Source: Microcystis elabens FACHB-917 (lineage in GTDB: Bacteria > Cyanobacteriota > Cyanobacteriia > PCC-6307 > Cyanobiaceae). Taken from it: a stretch of 64,000 nucleotides of DNA. Made by a program: the position numbers and the translations under genes. The DNA is taken from NCBI RefSeq assembly GCF_014698445.1, contig NZ_JACJSZ010000008.1, positions 1 through 64,000 on the forward strand. The letters run 5' to 3'. The notes under the pieces are model-generated. The model worked only from the letters and a program-made list of their open reading frames with translations, did not search any database and was not told the DNA's origin. Positions 24,980 to 33,852 of the stretch are shown one piece after another. The stretch's first letter is position 1, and the number at the start of each line of letters is the position of its first letter.

Positions 24980-27900
24980 GGGGCCGCGGCCGGGTCGGTG
25001 AGCTCCTGCAGGGCCAGCAGCTGCCAGCGGCGGCAGTCGGCAGGGGAGGAGCAGTAGAAGCGATCCCAGGCCTCCGCCTTGTGGGGCCCGTAGGCGTCGC
25101 CGGGCACCTCGGGATGGCGCTGCTGCCAGCCCACCCGCACGGCGTGGCCGATCACCACGTCCAGGGCCAGGTCATCGTCGAACTGCACTTGGGGGTTGGC
25201 CGCCACGAAGGCCATCAGGGTGAGCAGGGTCTCGATGCAGAGCCGGCGGTACTCCGGGGCCTCGATCTTGCTCAGCAGGTGCTCCACCAGGATTGCGAAG
25301 TTCTTCTCCCCCGGCGTCTTCTCGCGCAGCAGCGGGGCGCTCTCCAGCCGGTTGCGCCGCTCCAGCTTGTCGCCGATCACCAGGCCGCGGCAGTGGTGCA
25401 GCAGGTCCCAGATGCCCGGGTAGAAATCCTTCGGCACCCGTTGCAGGGCCCCGAGCCGCATCCGGTGCTGGAGCCAGCTGCCGTCCTTGGGCAGTTCCGC
25501 CAGGGGATCCGGCACCTCCCAGCGCACCCGCCCGCGCAGGTGCAGCTGCTCCTTGCGCTGCAGGGAGGCCCGGGCGTGCTCCACGTCGGCCAGCACCGCC
25601 CGCAGCCGCCGGCGGATGGCATGGGGCGGCAGGCCGCAGAGCGCCTCGAAGGCCTCGCTGGAGCTGAGGTTGGCCTCCGCCGCCAGCTCGCCGGTGAGCA
25701 GCAGCAGGAACTGCCCCAGCTGCAGGGTGAGGCTGCCGCTGAGCAGATCCACATCGGAGCGGGCCAGGGCGTCGATGGCCAGCAGCAGCTCCTGCTGGAG
25801 CATCCATTCCCTGCCGTCCTCGCCGCTGAAGCGGCGCACCATCGCCGCGATCGCCAGGCTGCCCTCCGGTTGGCTGAGCAGCGAATCGCGCGTGTAGTTG
25901 CGGCCCACCACCACCTGTTTCTGCCGCAGCAGCAGGTCGGTGAGGGCATCCTCCAGCTGGGGGTGCACCAGACCCATGGAGCCGGCCGCCCGGCGCACCA
26001 CGCTCCAGTCGGCGTCGGCGAGGCCGCGGCGATAGACCTCCTCCAGCAGCACCTTCAGCCGCACCCCCGGGCCGCTGCGGGGTCCCTGCAGGCGGGCGTT
26101 GGGGCCGAGCCGGCGGCTCAGCAGCTCCAGCACCTCCGCCTGCTCCTCCAGCGAGCGGCTGGCCCAGAGCCTGTCCACCAGATGGGCCAGCGGCACGTCC
26201 TCCAGCTCCTGCTCCTGGCGCGCGGTGAGCGGCTGGTGGCTGGCGCTGGGCGGCAGCAGGGTATGGCCATCCGGCACCAGATCGCAGGCCGCCAGGGCCT
26301 GGGGCGGCAGGTCGACCAGGCTGGCGAGGCGCACCAGCTCCTCCAGCGACACCAGCCGCACCGGCACCGAACCCAGCTGGCCCTGCTGCAGATCCCGGCC
26401 CAGGTTCAGGAAGGCGTCGGGGTCCCGGCGGAAGGGGCCGGCGGCGACCGGCACGAGCAGCAGCGGGGCACCGGAGCTCCGCCAGTGGCGCTGCAACACC
26501 CGCACCTCGGTGGCCACCGTGTCGACCAGCACCTGGGCATCGTCGGCCAGGTAGAAGGTGTCCTCTTCCAGCACCGCCGGCAGGAAGCCGATCAGCTCGC
26601 CGTCATGGCGGTAGAGCCGGGCGGTCGCCTGGGTCTCCATGCGCACCGGCGGGTGGCCCGAGAGGCCCAGGCGGCCGTTGGCCCCCACCGTCGCCAGTCG
26701 CCGGGCCAGCTCTCGCGAGCTGGCCACCCGCAGGGGGGCCGACGCCGCTTCCGATGGCCGCCGCACCGGCAGGCCGGCGTCCGCCAGGGCCGCCGCGATG
26801 GCGTCGTTAGCCGGTGCCAGGGCCACCAGCACCTCCCCCGCGCCCGGGGGGGTGGGGTGGCGGCGACCGCTGGGATCGAGATCCTCGGCGGTGATCAGGC
26901 CGTGCAGCAGCAGATCCGACAGCCAGGTGAGGCTCTGGGTCCAGAGCAGCGGCACATTCTCGTTGGGGACGCGGATCTGACTGCCCGGCTGGCGGCGCTC
27001 GGCCTCGATCAGCCGCTCCGGCACCACGTACAGCTCCGGCAGCAGGGCCTCCCCGTCCACCGAGACGCTCAGCTCCTCGAGCTGCTCCCGCCAGCGGCGG
27101 GCTTCCTCCCAACGGCCCTCGCAGCAGGCCGTGATCAACTCGTAGGCCAGGAACAGGGGCCATTCGCATTCGATGTGCTCGAACCGGGCGAGCTCCTCCC
27201 GTTCGTAGTGGAGCCGGGTCACGTCCTCGATCACGGTCTGGTGCCCGTCGCGCCGGAAGCGCTTGTAGCCGTACGACCCCGCCAGCTCGCTGCGGATCTT
27301 CCCGCGGGTGCGTGCCACCAGCGCCGGATCCTCCACGGCCCAGGCGGGGTAGCCGATCACCGACAGGCAGGCGCTGTCGGCTTCCTTGCTGGCCGACTCC
27401 CGCGGCAGCAGGCCGCGCAGGGCCCGCCTGAGCCGCACGATGGCGTCGTGGGGGATGGTGAGGCAGCAGCTGCCGTCGCCGTGGGGGCCGTAAAGGTCCA
27501 GGCCCACCAGCGTCTCGAGGGCGGCCTTCACCATGCCGATCGAGCTGGCGTTGCGCTCCGGCTGGCCGTGGTTGCCCTTGTCGCCCCGCTCCCAGATGCC
27601 GTAGTCGGCCACCCGGTAGGCCCGGGCCACGTAATAGACGAGGTTCTGGAGGAAATCACGCTCGTGGCTGGTCTGCACGATCACCAGGCCCGAGCGGGTG
27701 AGCTGGGCGAGCTGCAGCAGGAACAGGGCCGTGGCGTCGAGTTGCAGATGGCCCCAGCCGTCGTCGGCCACCACCGGGTCCCCGGTGGCGGTGTCGAACT
27801 TGGCGTGGATGGCGTCGAGCCGTTCGAGGCTGGTCTTGAAACGCTCCACCTTCGCCGACTGGCGCATCATCGAGCGCATCAGCCCCCGCATCAGCTGCAG

Positions 27901-28218
27901 CACCCGCTGCTCCAGCTCGAAGCTGCGGCGGCAGGGTCCATGCAGCCGCCGGTGGGCCAGGGCCAGCCCCCAGACGCACTGGATGGAGTAGACGCAGTCC
28001 CGCACCCAGGCGTCTCCGTAGTTGCCGTGCACGGTGCTGGCGGTGCTGGCGGGCAGCAGACCCGTGATCGGATGCTGGCGGCGCAGGACGACGTGCTCGA
28101 TGCCGCGGTCGAGCCTCTCCAGCAGGCGCCTGGCCGCCGCCGCGTCGGTGGCAGGGGCGGGGGGATCGCTCACGACCCTGTCGCCATGGCTCACCGTATG
28201 GCTCACCGTGCTCTTCAT
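24976..28218 (-). CDS. Phosphorylase-kinase-like glycoside hydrolase family 15 protein
   Basis: This is a 1080-residue protein with the (alpha/alpha)6-barrel features of GH15/phosphorylase b kinase regulatory subunits: VHGNYGDAWVRDCVYSIQ near the N-terminus, then GDKGNHGQPERNASSIGMVK, then GYPAWAVEDPALV. A long C-terminal extension follows. The start at MKSTVSHTV is chosen because longer frames run into the divergent wecG-like gene. Homologues in cyanobacteria are annotated as GH15 proteins, and a role in polysaccharide or glycogen metabolism or its regulation is inferred. The window also encodes glycogen phosphorylase, but 30 kb away. It converges on the oxidoreductase gene. Confidence 0.8.
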   Translation of the reverse strand: MKSTVSHTVSHGDRVVSDPPAPATDAAAARRLLERLDRGIEHVVLRRQHPITGLLPASTASTVHGNYGDAWVRDCVYSIQCVWGLALAHRRLHGPCRRSFELEQRVLQLMRGLMRSMMRQSAKVERFKTSLERLDAIHAKFDTATGDPVVADDGWGHLQLDATALFLLQLAQLTRSGLVIVQTSHERDFLQNLVYYVARAYRVADYGIWERGDKGNHGQPERNASSIGMVKAALETLVGLDLYGPHGDGSCCLTIPHDAIVRLRRALRGLLPRESASKEADSACLSVIGYPAWAVEDPALVARTRGKIRSELAGSYGYKRFRRDGHQTVIEDVTRLHYEREELARFEHIECEWPLFLAYELITACCEGRWEEARRWREQLEELSVSVDGEALLPELYVVPERLIEAERRQPGSQIRVPNENVPLLWTQSLTWLSDLLLHGLITAEDLDPSGRRHPTPPGAGEVLVALAPANDAIAAALADAGLPVRRPSEAASAPLRVASSRELARRLATVGANGRLGLSGHPPVRMETQATARLYRHDGELIGFLPAVLEEDTFYLADDAQVLVDTVATEVRVLQRHWRSSGAPLLLVPVAAGPFRRDPDAFLNLGRDLQQGQLGSVPVRLVSLEELVRLASLVDLPPQALAACDLVPDGHTLLPPSASHQPLTARQEQELEDVPLAHLVDRLWASRSLEEQAEVLELLSRRLGPNARLQGPRSGPGVRLKVLLEEVYRRGLADADWSVVRRAAGSMGLVHPQLEDALTDLLLRQKQVVVGRNYTRDSLLSQPEGSLAIAAMVRRFSGEDGREWMLQQELLLAIDALARSDVDLLSGSLTLQLGQFLLLLTGELAAEANLSSSEAFEALCGLPPHAIRRRLRAVLADVEHARASLQRKEQLHLRGRVRWEVPDPLAELPKDGSWLQHRMRLGALQRVPKDFYPGIWDLLHHCRGLVIGDKLERRNRLESAPLLREKTPGEKNFAILVEHLLSKIEAPEYRRLCIETLLTLMAFVAANPQVQFDDDLALDVVIGHAVRVGWQQRHPEVPGDAYGPHKAEAWDRFYCSSPADCRRWQLLALQELTDPAAAP

Positions 28219-28297
28219 GCTTGCGTCAGGACGGGGCGTGCCGGCGGCGGGGGCCGTGGAACCAGGCCATAGATTCTCCCCGCCGTTGTTGCTTCCC

Positions 28298-29026
28298 ATG
28301 GCAGCCCTTGCGACCACGCCGGTCCGTGCCCGTGTCCTGGGCATCCCCGTGAATGTAAGCAACGACGTCTTCCGGGATGCGGTGGCCCTGCACGCGGCGG
28401 GCGGCGGCCAGATCGTCACCCTGAACGCGGAGATGACCATGGCGGCCCGGGCGGACCCCGACCTGGGGGCCGCGATCGAAGCGGCCCGGATGGTCATCCC
28501 CGATGGCGCCGGTGTGGTGTGGGCCCTGGGGCGCCAGGGCCACCGGGTACGTCGCGCCCCGGGCATCGAACTGGCCCACCGTCTGCTCGACCATGCGGCC
28601 GCCAGCGGCTGGCGTGTGGCCCTGGTGGGGGCGAGTCCAGCGGTGATGGATCAGCTGCGCGACCGCCTGGCCCACGACCTTCCCGCGCTCAGACTGGTGT
28701 TCAGCGTCCACGGCTACCAGAGCGCCGACGCCTGGCCGGGGCTGGAGCGCCAACTGCTGCAGTGTCGTCCCGACCTGGTGCTGGTGGCCCTGGGGGTGCC
28801 ACGCCAGGAGACCTGGATCTGGGAACTGCCCGGCACCCGCAGCGGTCTCTGGATGGGGGTGGGCGGCAGCTTCGACATCTGGGCCGGCGCCAAGAAACGG
28901 GCACCCGCCTGGATGGGGGCCCTCCACATCGAATGGCTCTACCGTCTGATCAAGGAGCCCAGCCGCTGGCGGCGGATGCTTTCGCTGCCGGCCTTCGCCT
29001 GGGCGGTGCTGCGGGAACGGCGCTGA
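28298..29026 (+). CDS. WecG/TagA/CpsF family glycosyltransferase
   Basis: This is a 242-residue protein with the family's hallmarks: GIPVNVSNDV near the N-terminus, IVTLNAEMTMAARADP, RMVIPDGAGVVWA, a VALVGAS segment (about 110), LVLVALGVPRQETWI, and GVGGSFDIWAGAKKRAPAWM. These enzymes transfer a sugar such as N-acetylmannosamine to lipid-linked intermediates in surface polysaccharide synthesis. ATG 28298 is chosen over longer starts that overlap the divergent GH15-like gene. The stop abuts the psbK stop inside a 12-bp palindrome. Confidence 0.9.
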   Translation: MAALATTPVRARVLGIPVNVSNDVFRDAVALHAAGGGQIVTLNAEMTMAARADPDLGAAIEAARMVIPDGAGVVWALGRQGHRVRRAPGIELAHRLLDHAAASGWRVALVGASPAVMDQLRDRLAHDLPALRLVFSVHGYQSADAWPGLERQLLQCRPDLVLVALGVPRQETWIWELPGTRSGLWMGVGGSFDIWAGAKKRAPAWMGALHIEWLYRLIKEPSRWRRMLSLPAFAWAVLRERR

Positions 29027-29197
29027 TCAGCGGAAGCCGACGGAGGCCTGCCAGACGAAGGCCAGCAGCAGGAAGAACAGGGGAATGATCGGCAGGATGT
29101 CCACCAAGGGGCCGAAGGCCTGGTAAGCCTCGGGCAGCTGGGCGAGGGTATGGGGCGCGATGTGGGGCGTGTGGGTGGCCAGCAGGGAGAGAGCCAT
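29027..29197 (-). CDS. psbK: Photosystem II reaction centre protein K
   Basis: This is a 56-residue precursor. The mature region [19 protein letters not shown] plus the single membrane helix ending [10 protein letters not shown] is a near-textbook PsbK. The first 19 or so residues are the cleaved leader. PsbK is a low-molecular-mass thylakoid subunit of photosystem II, near CP43. The gene sits 32 bases downstream of tgt on the same strand, so the two are probably co-transcribed. Confidence 0.97.
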   Translation of the reverse strand: MALSLLATHTPHIAPHTLAQLPEAYQAFGPLVDILPIIPLFFLLLAFVWQASVGFR

Positions 29198-29229
29198 GCC
29201 TGGGGGTGAACCATTGCAGTGGCCGGAAC

Positions 29230-30420
29230 CTACCACGTGTGGGCGGCCGGGGATCCGGGCTCCCAGGGAGCGAAATCCTCTGAAAAGCATCCATCGCCGA
29301 TGGCCTGGGCCATCGCGGCCGTGAAGCGCAGCAGGGTGGTGAGGTTGTGCAGGCTCAGCAGGGTGCGCCCCAGCAGTTCCTCGCTGCGGAACAGGTGGTG
29401 GAGGTAGCTGCGGCTGTGGTGACGGCAGGCCAGGCAGCCGCAGCCGGGGTCCAGGGGGCCGTGGTCGTGGCGGAAGCGGGCGTTGCGCAGGTTCCAGCGC
29501 TCCCCCCCCACCAGGGCGGTGCCGTGCCGGCCCAGCCGGGTGGGCAGCACGCAGTCGAAGAGGTCGAAGCCGTTGGCGACCGCGATCGCCATCTCCCGCA
29601 GGCTGCCCACCCCCATCAGGTAGCGGGGACGCGCCTCGGGCAGCAGCGGCCCCACCTCACGCACCACCCGGTGCATCTCCTCGACGGGTTCCCCCACGCT
29701 CACCCCGCCCACGGCGATGCCGGGCAGGTCCATCGCCGCCACCACCCGCGCCGAGGCCTCGCGCAGATGGGGGAAGCAGCCCCCCTGCACGATCCCGAAC
29801 AGGGCCTGGTCGCCGCCGCCATGGCAGGCGACGCAGCGCTCCAGCCAGCGGTGGGTGCGCCGGCACGCCTCCGCCACCGCCGCCTCGCTGGCGGGGTAGG
29901 GCGGGCACTGGTCGAAGGCCATGGCCACATCGGCCCCCAGGGCCCACTGGATGGCCATGGAGCGTTCCGGGGTCAGGTCGATCCGCGCGCCGTCCCGGGG
30001 GGAGCGGAACACCACGCCGTCGTCGTCGATCCGGTTGATGGCGTCGAGGCTGAACACCTGGAAGCCGCCCGAGTCGGTCAGCAGGGGGCCCTCCCAGCCC
30101 ATGAACCGATGCAGCCCACCGACCTCCGCCACCACGGCCTCCCCCGGCTGCAGGTGCAGGTGGAAGGTGTTGGCCAGCACCATCTGGGCCCCGGTCTCCC
30201 GCAGCTGGGGCGTGCTGACACCCTTCACGGTGGCGGCGGTGCCCACCGGCATGAAGCGGGGGGTGTGGACGGGGCCGTGGGGGGTGGTGAAGCAGCCGCA
30301 GCGGGCCCGGGTCCGCGGGCAGCGGGCGGTGATCGTGAAGTCGAAGGCGATGACGCCGCGGCGGCTCAGGGCAGACGCTAGGCGCCGCTGCTGCGACGCT
30401 GTCCGGGGTGCCCGCCACAT
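29230..30420 (-). CDS. tgt: tRNA-guanine transglycosylase
   Basis: The frame encodes 396 residues. The enzyme exchanges guanine for a queuosine precursor at the wobble position of specific tRNAs. Visible features are [12 protein letters not shown] (substrate-binding Asp), [25 protein letters not shown] (nucleophile Asp), and the zinc site [16 protein letters not shown]. The family's conserved start corresponds to the [17 protein letters not shown] region about 25 residues in, where no good start codon lies, so ATG 30420 is taken. The extra N-terminal stretch is Arg/Gln-rich. It is divergent from cobS with a very short gap and upstream of psbK. Confidence 0.93.
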   Translation of the reverse strand: MWRAPRTASQQRRLASALSRRGVIAFDFTITARCPRTRARCGCFTTPHGPVHTPRFMPVGTAATVKGVSTPQLRETGAQMVLANTFHLHLQPGEAVVAEVGGLHRFMGWEGPLLTDSGGFQVFSLDAINRIDDDGVVFRSPRDGARIDLTPERSMAIQWALGADVAMAFDQCPPYPASEAAVAEACRRTHRWLERCVACHGGGDQALFGIVQGGCFPHLREASARVVAAMDLPGIAVGGVSVGEPVEEMHRVVREVGPLLPEARPRYLMGVGSLREMAIAVANGFDLFDCVLPTRLGRHGTALVGGERWNLRNARFRHDHGPLDPGCGCLACRHHSRSYLHHLFRSEELLGRTLLSLHNLTTLLRFTAAMAQAIGDGCFSEDFAPWEPGSPAAHTW

Positions 30421-30458
30421 CCACGTCCACGCCTGAGCCCACCGCCATCGCCCCGCCC

Positions 30459-31229
30459 ATGCCCCGCCTCAGCGCTCCACCGTGGCTGCGGGATCTGGCC
30501 GGGGCCTGGATCTTCTATTCGGTGCTGCCCGCCTGGCCGGCGCCGGCGCCCCGGTTCGAGCGGATCGCCCGCTTCGCCCCCTGGATCGGCGCCGTGCTCG
30601 GCGTGCTGCAGGGCCTGCTGTGGTGGGCCCTGCAGGGGCGGGTGCCCCTGGTGGCCCAGGTGGCGCTGGTGCTGGCGCTCGGCCTGTGGCTGAGCGGCGG
30701 TCTGCACATGGACGGCGTGATGGACACCGCCGATGGCCTGGCGGCGGGCGATCGCTGCCTGGAGGCGATGGGCGACAGCCGGGTGGGAGCCAGCGGGGTG
30801 CAGGCCCTGGCGCTGGTGCTGCTGCTGCGGGCCGGGGCGCTGGCGATGCTGGGGCCAGCGGCGCCGACGGCGCTGGTCTGGGCCGCGGTGGGCGGACGGG
30901 TGGCGCCCCTGCCCGCCATGGCCTGGTTCCCCTATCTGCGGCCGGGTGGCAGCGCCGGGTTCCATCGCGCCCACGGGGCCGGGCTGGGCGTGGAACTGCG
31001 GCCCACCCTGCTGCTGCTGCCGCCCCTGCTGCTGCTGCCCTGGCCGGGTCTGGCGGTCTGGCCCATGCCCGTCGGCGCGCTGGCCCTGGTGCCGGCCCTG
31101 CTGGTGCCCCTGGTCCTGGGCCGCCGCCTCGGAGGCCACAGCGGCGACAGCTACGGGGCCTGCGTGGAGTGGACCGAATCGATGGCCCTGCTGCTCATGG
31201 GTTTGGCGCTGACGGCCGGGGCAGACTGA
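30459..31229 (+). CDS. cobS: Adenosylcobinamide-GDP ribazoletransferase (cobalamin synthase)
   Basis: This is a 256-residue multi-pass membrane enzyme joining alpha-ribazole to adenosylcobinamide-GDP, the last assembly step of (pseudo)cobalamin. The signature [18 protein letters not shown] lies at about 85-102, and [16 protein letters not shown] near the C-terminus. Hydrophobic Leu/Pro-rich membrane segments fill the rest. The ATG at 30459 is preferred over the GTG at 30408, which would overlap the divergent tgt start. The 3' end overlaps the convergent sensor kinase gene by 35 bases. Confidence 0.92.
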   Translation: MPRLSAPPWLRDLAGAWIFYSVLPAWPAPAPRFERIARFAPWIGAVLGVLQGLLWWALQGRVPLVAQVALVLALGLWLSGGLHMDGVMDTADGLAAGDRCLEAMGDSRVGASGVQALALVLLLRAGALAMLGPAAPTALVWAAVGGRVAPLPAMAWFPYLRPGGSAGFHRAHGAGLGVELRPTLLLLPPLLLLPWPGLAVWPMPVGALALVPALLVPLVLGRRLGGHSGDSYGACVEWTESMALLLMGLALTAGAD

Positions 31230-32319
31230 GCCGGAAGGCGTTGCCGTGCTCCGGCAGCTCCTCGGCCAGACGCCGGGGCGGCACTACGAGCGCCAGCTCG
31301 CCGCCCAGGCTGCGGGCCAGATCGCGGCCGAGGGCCAGGCCCAGGCCGGTGCCGGGCAGGTCCTGGCCCCGGGTGCCCCGCACCCCCCGCCCGAAGATCG
31401 CCTCCCGCTCGGCGGCGGCGATGGCCGGCCCGCCGTCCCAGACCGTGAGCTGGAGCACGTCGGGGTCGGAGGCCCAGTGCAGGCCGACGGGGGCGCAGGG
31501 GGGGCTGTAGCGGAAGGCGTTCTCCAGCAGGTTGGCCAGGATCTCCGCCACCGCTCCGCTGTCGCCGCTCCAGGCCGGCAGGGTCGGGGGACCGTGCCAC
31601 TCCCGCCCCTGCAGGGTCGCGGTGGCGGCCGCCCGCTGCAGCAGCGGCTCCAGCAGCCCGGCCAGGGGCAGGCCCCCGGGCCCGCTCAGCAGGGGCGGCA
31701 GCAGCAGGGGTTGGGGGGAGGCCGGGGCGGCGAGCCGCCCCTCCGGCTGGACCAGGGCGCTGATGGCCTCCACGTAACGGTTGATCTGGCGTTCCTCGGC
31801 CAGCAGGCCCTGCACCAGGGGGCGGTCGTTGTGGTCAGGGCCGAGGCGTCGCAGCAGCAGCTGGCCGAAGGTGCGCAGGGCCGTGAGCGGATTGCGCAGC
31901 TGGTGCAGGAGCAGACCCAGTTGCTCCTCCCGTTCCGTGAGCCGTTGCCGCAGCTCCCCGCCTTCCAGATCGAGCCGCAGGGCTTCGGTGAGCACCAGGA
32001 CCACGGCCTGAAGCCGCTGGGCGAGCGGCTCCGGCCAGGGGTTGCGGGCGGCCTCCACCTGCAGGGCGCCGAGGAGGCGCTGGCCGTCGCGCAGAGGCAG
32101 CCAGCGCCGCTGTTCCGCGGGCACCCGCAGCCGGCTGACGCTGTCCACCGCCGACAGGGCCCGCTCGTCCGGGGGCCAGTGGCCGACCGGCAGCAGGGTG
32201 GGCTGACCCGTCTCCCCCTGCTGGGTGACGTAGACCACAAGGGAGCGGACCTCCGGACAGTCGACAAACTGTCCCAGCTGAAACCCCACCAGAGCCAGAA
32301 ACCGTTCCGAGACAGGCAT
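31195..32319 (-). CDS. Soluble sensor histidine kinase, Hik2/CSK-like
   Basis: This is a 374-residue kinase without membrane segments. The N-terminal about 120 residues form a GAF-like sensor domain with a Cys at position 21 (GQFVDCPEVRS), similar in place to the conserved Cys of Hik2 and plant chloroplast sensor kinase. The H-box LLHQLRNPLTALRTFGQLLL lies at about 140. The catalytic domain has NLLENAFRYSPP (N box), WDGGPAI and GTGLGLALGRDLA (G boxes). Hik2 responds to plastoquinone redox state or osmotic stress. The subfamily assignment comes from the characteristic H-box. Start ATG 32319 is chosen over upstream ones because it opens directly into the GAF-like domain. Confidence 0.85.
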   Translation of the reverse strand: MPVSERFLALVGFQLGQFVDCPEVRSLVVYVTQQGETGQPTLLPVGHWPPDERALSAVDSVSRLRVPAEQRRWLPLRDGQRLLGALQVEAARNPWPEPLAQRLQAVVLVLTEALRLDLEGGELRQRLTEREEQLGLLLHQLRNPLTALRTFGQLLLRRLGPDHNDRPLVQGLLAEERQINRYVEAISALVQPEGRLAAPASPQPLLLPPLLSGPGGLPLAGLLEPLLQRAAATATLQGREWHGPPTLPAWSGDSGAVAEILANLLENAFRYSPPCAPVGLHWASDPDVLQLTVWDGGPAIAAAEREAIFGRGVRGTRGQDLPGTGLGLALGRDLARSLGGELALVVPPRRLAEELPEHGNAFRLSLPRPSAPNP

Positions 32320-32726
32320 CACCGGCTGCAGTCCGGGACTTTCCGGGAAAGTTTCAGGAGAGCCGTGTCGAAACGCAAAAAAAGTTTTAAGATCTTGGTA
32401 ACGACCACTACTTCGCGGTCTGCGGACGGGCGGAGCATTGCAGTCGTAACGGCCGACGTTGCGCTTTACCCGCATCCAAGGCTACAGCAGAGGAAGCTGC
32501 AAACCGCCTCTGTTCCGGCCACCACCTCTTCCGGGGGGCGGCCGGGGTTATCGACGGTGATCCTCTCCGGCCAGCTCCAGGTCGATCGTCGTATGGACGT
32601 GGACCTGCCACCACCCGGTGGTCGGTCGTCCTTGGCGTTCGTCGCCGGCTCCCGCCGCCGCCGACCGTCTGCAGCAGTACCCACCCCCATTCCACCTTTC
32701 GGTCTCCCTTCACCGGGATCCATGCC
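32320..32726. other. 407-bp gap between divergent genes
   Basis: This gap separates the divergent sensor kinase and DUF3155 genes and must hold both promoters. It contains an A/T-rich patch around 32380-32400, unusual in this GC-rich region, and a palindrome near the kinase start (listed separately). Frames crossing it on either strand are shadow readings without recognisable protein character. I see no RNA gene in it. Confidence 0.5.
32338..32352. promoter_or_regulatory. 15-bp palindrome upstream of the sensor kinase
   Basis: ACTTTCCGGGAAAGT is a perfect 7-1-7 palindrome 18 bases upstream of the kinase ATG on the minus strand. It may be an operator or part of the 5' untranslated region. No regulator is identified. 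Confidence 0.35.
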
Positions 32727-33098
32727 ATGTCCAAGAAGCGCAAGCGGATCAGTCGCCGTCGTCTCGCAGGCCAGCGGGTCCTCGCCCATGTCCCGACCTT
32801 CAACCTCGAAACCGGCTCCCACAAGCCGGTGACGGCCGCTCGCCGCTACATCGCCGAAACGGAGCTGACGGCTCCGGCGATCCTCAATGTGCGCCGCAAC
32901 GAGCACACCACCGACCGCTTTTTCTGGGGGGAGAAGGGGCTGTTCAGCGCCCAGTACGCCGAGGAGAACCACTTCCTGTTCCCGTCGCTGCGCCTGATCG
33001 TCGACACCATCGGCGAGGAGGTGCTGTTCGAGGGTCTCGAAGCCCTGGCCTCCGATGACTGGGAGGAGATGGAGGAGTACGAATACGCCTTCGTCTGA
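32727..33098 (+). CDS. DUF3155 domain-containing protein
   Basis: This is a 123-residue protein of a family known almost only from cyanobacteria, with no assigned function. It begins with a basic stretch (SKKRKRISRRRLAGQRVL), has a central NVRRNEHTTDRFFWGEKG segment, and ends with an acidic tail (DDWEEMEEYEYAFV). The charged ends suggest nucleic-acid or ribosome contact, which is inference only. It stands alone and is followed by a strong inverted repeat. Confidence 0.85.
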   Translation: MSKKRKRISRRRLAGQRVLAHVPTFNLETGSHKPVTAARRYIAETELTAPAILNVRRNEHTTDRFFWGEKGLFSAQYAEENHFLFPSLRLIVDTIGEEVLFEGLEALASDDWEEMEEYEYAFV

Positions 33099-33110
33099 TC
33101 CGGCCCTCCG

Positions 33111-33149
33111 GTTCCTGGTCAGCCTCCCTGCCAGCCCCTGACCAGGAAC
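33111..33149. terminator. 12-bp inverted repeat between convergent genes
   Basis: GTTCCTGGTCAG and its exact complement flank a 15-nt loop, between the end of the DUF3155 gene and the end of the esterase gene. The repeat overlaps the last codons of the esterase. It lacks a long T run but is placed where a bidirectional terminator is expected. Confidence 0.6.
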
Positions 33150-33796
33150 TCCCGCATCGGAGCGATCAGTTCGGCATCGATGCTGTGGCCGCCGGGGAAG
33201 GCGATCCGTCGCACCGATCCGCCGGCCTCCGCCAGCGACCGCTCCAACGATGCACTGGCCGCGAACGGCACCACCGGGTCCTGCTCGCCATGGGTGAGCA
33301 GGATCGCCGTGCGTGGCCTCCGCGGTGTCCAGTCGGGATGGGGGTAGCCGCTGCAGGCGATCAACCCCGCGAGAGGCAGAGGGTCGGTGGCGTCGGGGCC
33401 GCAGCCGGTGGCCACATCGATGGCCATGGCCGCCCCCTGGGAGAAGCCCAGCAGGCAGGTCCGCTCAAGCGGCACCGACGCGCCCAGGGCCAGCAGCCGT
33501 TGACGCAGCGCCTGTCGGGCCGCCGGCAGCTGCGGCCATTCGGGCTGCTGCAGGTCGTACCACTGGCGGCCTGTACCGGCCGGATGGGGCAGGGGGGCCC
33601 GCAGGGCCACCACGCTCAGATCGATGCCGGCCGGATCGTCGCCCAGCAGCACCGGTCCCAGTTCGAGGAGGTCATCGGCGTCGGCCCCCCAGCCGTGCAG
33701 CAGCACCAGCCGTCGGGCGGCCCTTCGCGGGCCGGCGAACAGGGCGGTGGCATCGTCTTCGCCGCATCGGGCTTCATCCGAGGGATCCGTGGGCAC
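33119..33796 (-). CDS. Alpha/beta-hydrolase (phospholipase/carboxylesterase family)
   Basis: This is a 225-residue serine esterase. LVLLHGWGADADDLLELG forms the oxyanion region, GFSQGAAMA carries the nucleophile Ser (about 116), GEQDPVVPF the Asp and GGHSID the His of the triad. The size and motifs match the YpfH/carboxylesterase family, with small ester or lysophospholipid substrates. The first 25 residues before RRLVLLHG are poorly typical, so the start could be internal. It is divergent from purH by 56 bases. Confidence 0.85.
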   Translation of the reverse strand: MPTDPSDEARCGEDDATALFAGPRRAARRLVLLHGWGADADDLLELGPVLLGDDPAGIDLSVVALRAPLPHPAGTGRQWYDLQQPEWPQLPAARQALRQRLLALGASVPLERTCLLGFSQGAAMAIDVATGCGPDATDPLPLAGLIACSGYPHPDWTPRRPRTAILLTHGEQDPVVPFAASASLERSLAEAGGSVRRIAFPGGHSIDAELIAPMREFLVRGWQGG

Positions 33797-33852
33797 GGTG
33801 GGGGTCGGCTGCTGCTGCGTAGGTTGGCCCCTCCTCCGCCCTTTCCGCCGTC

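Noticed and set aside
24850-28272. A long plus-strand frame opposite the GH15-like gene
   Set aside because: It is antisense to a recognisable protein and its translation is compositionally biased without motifs.
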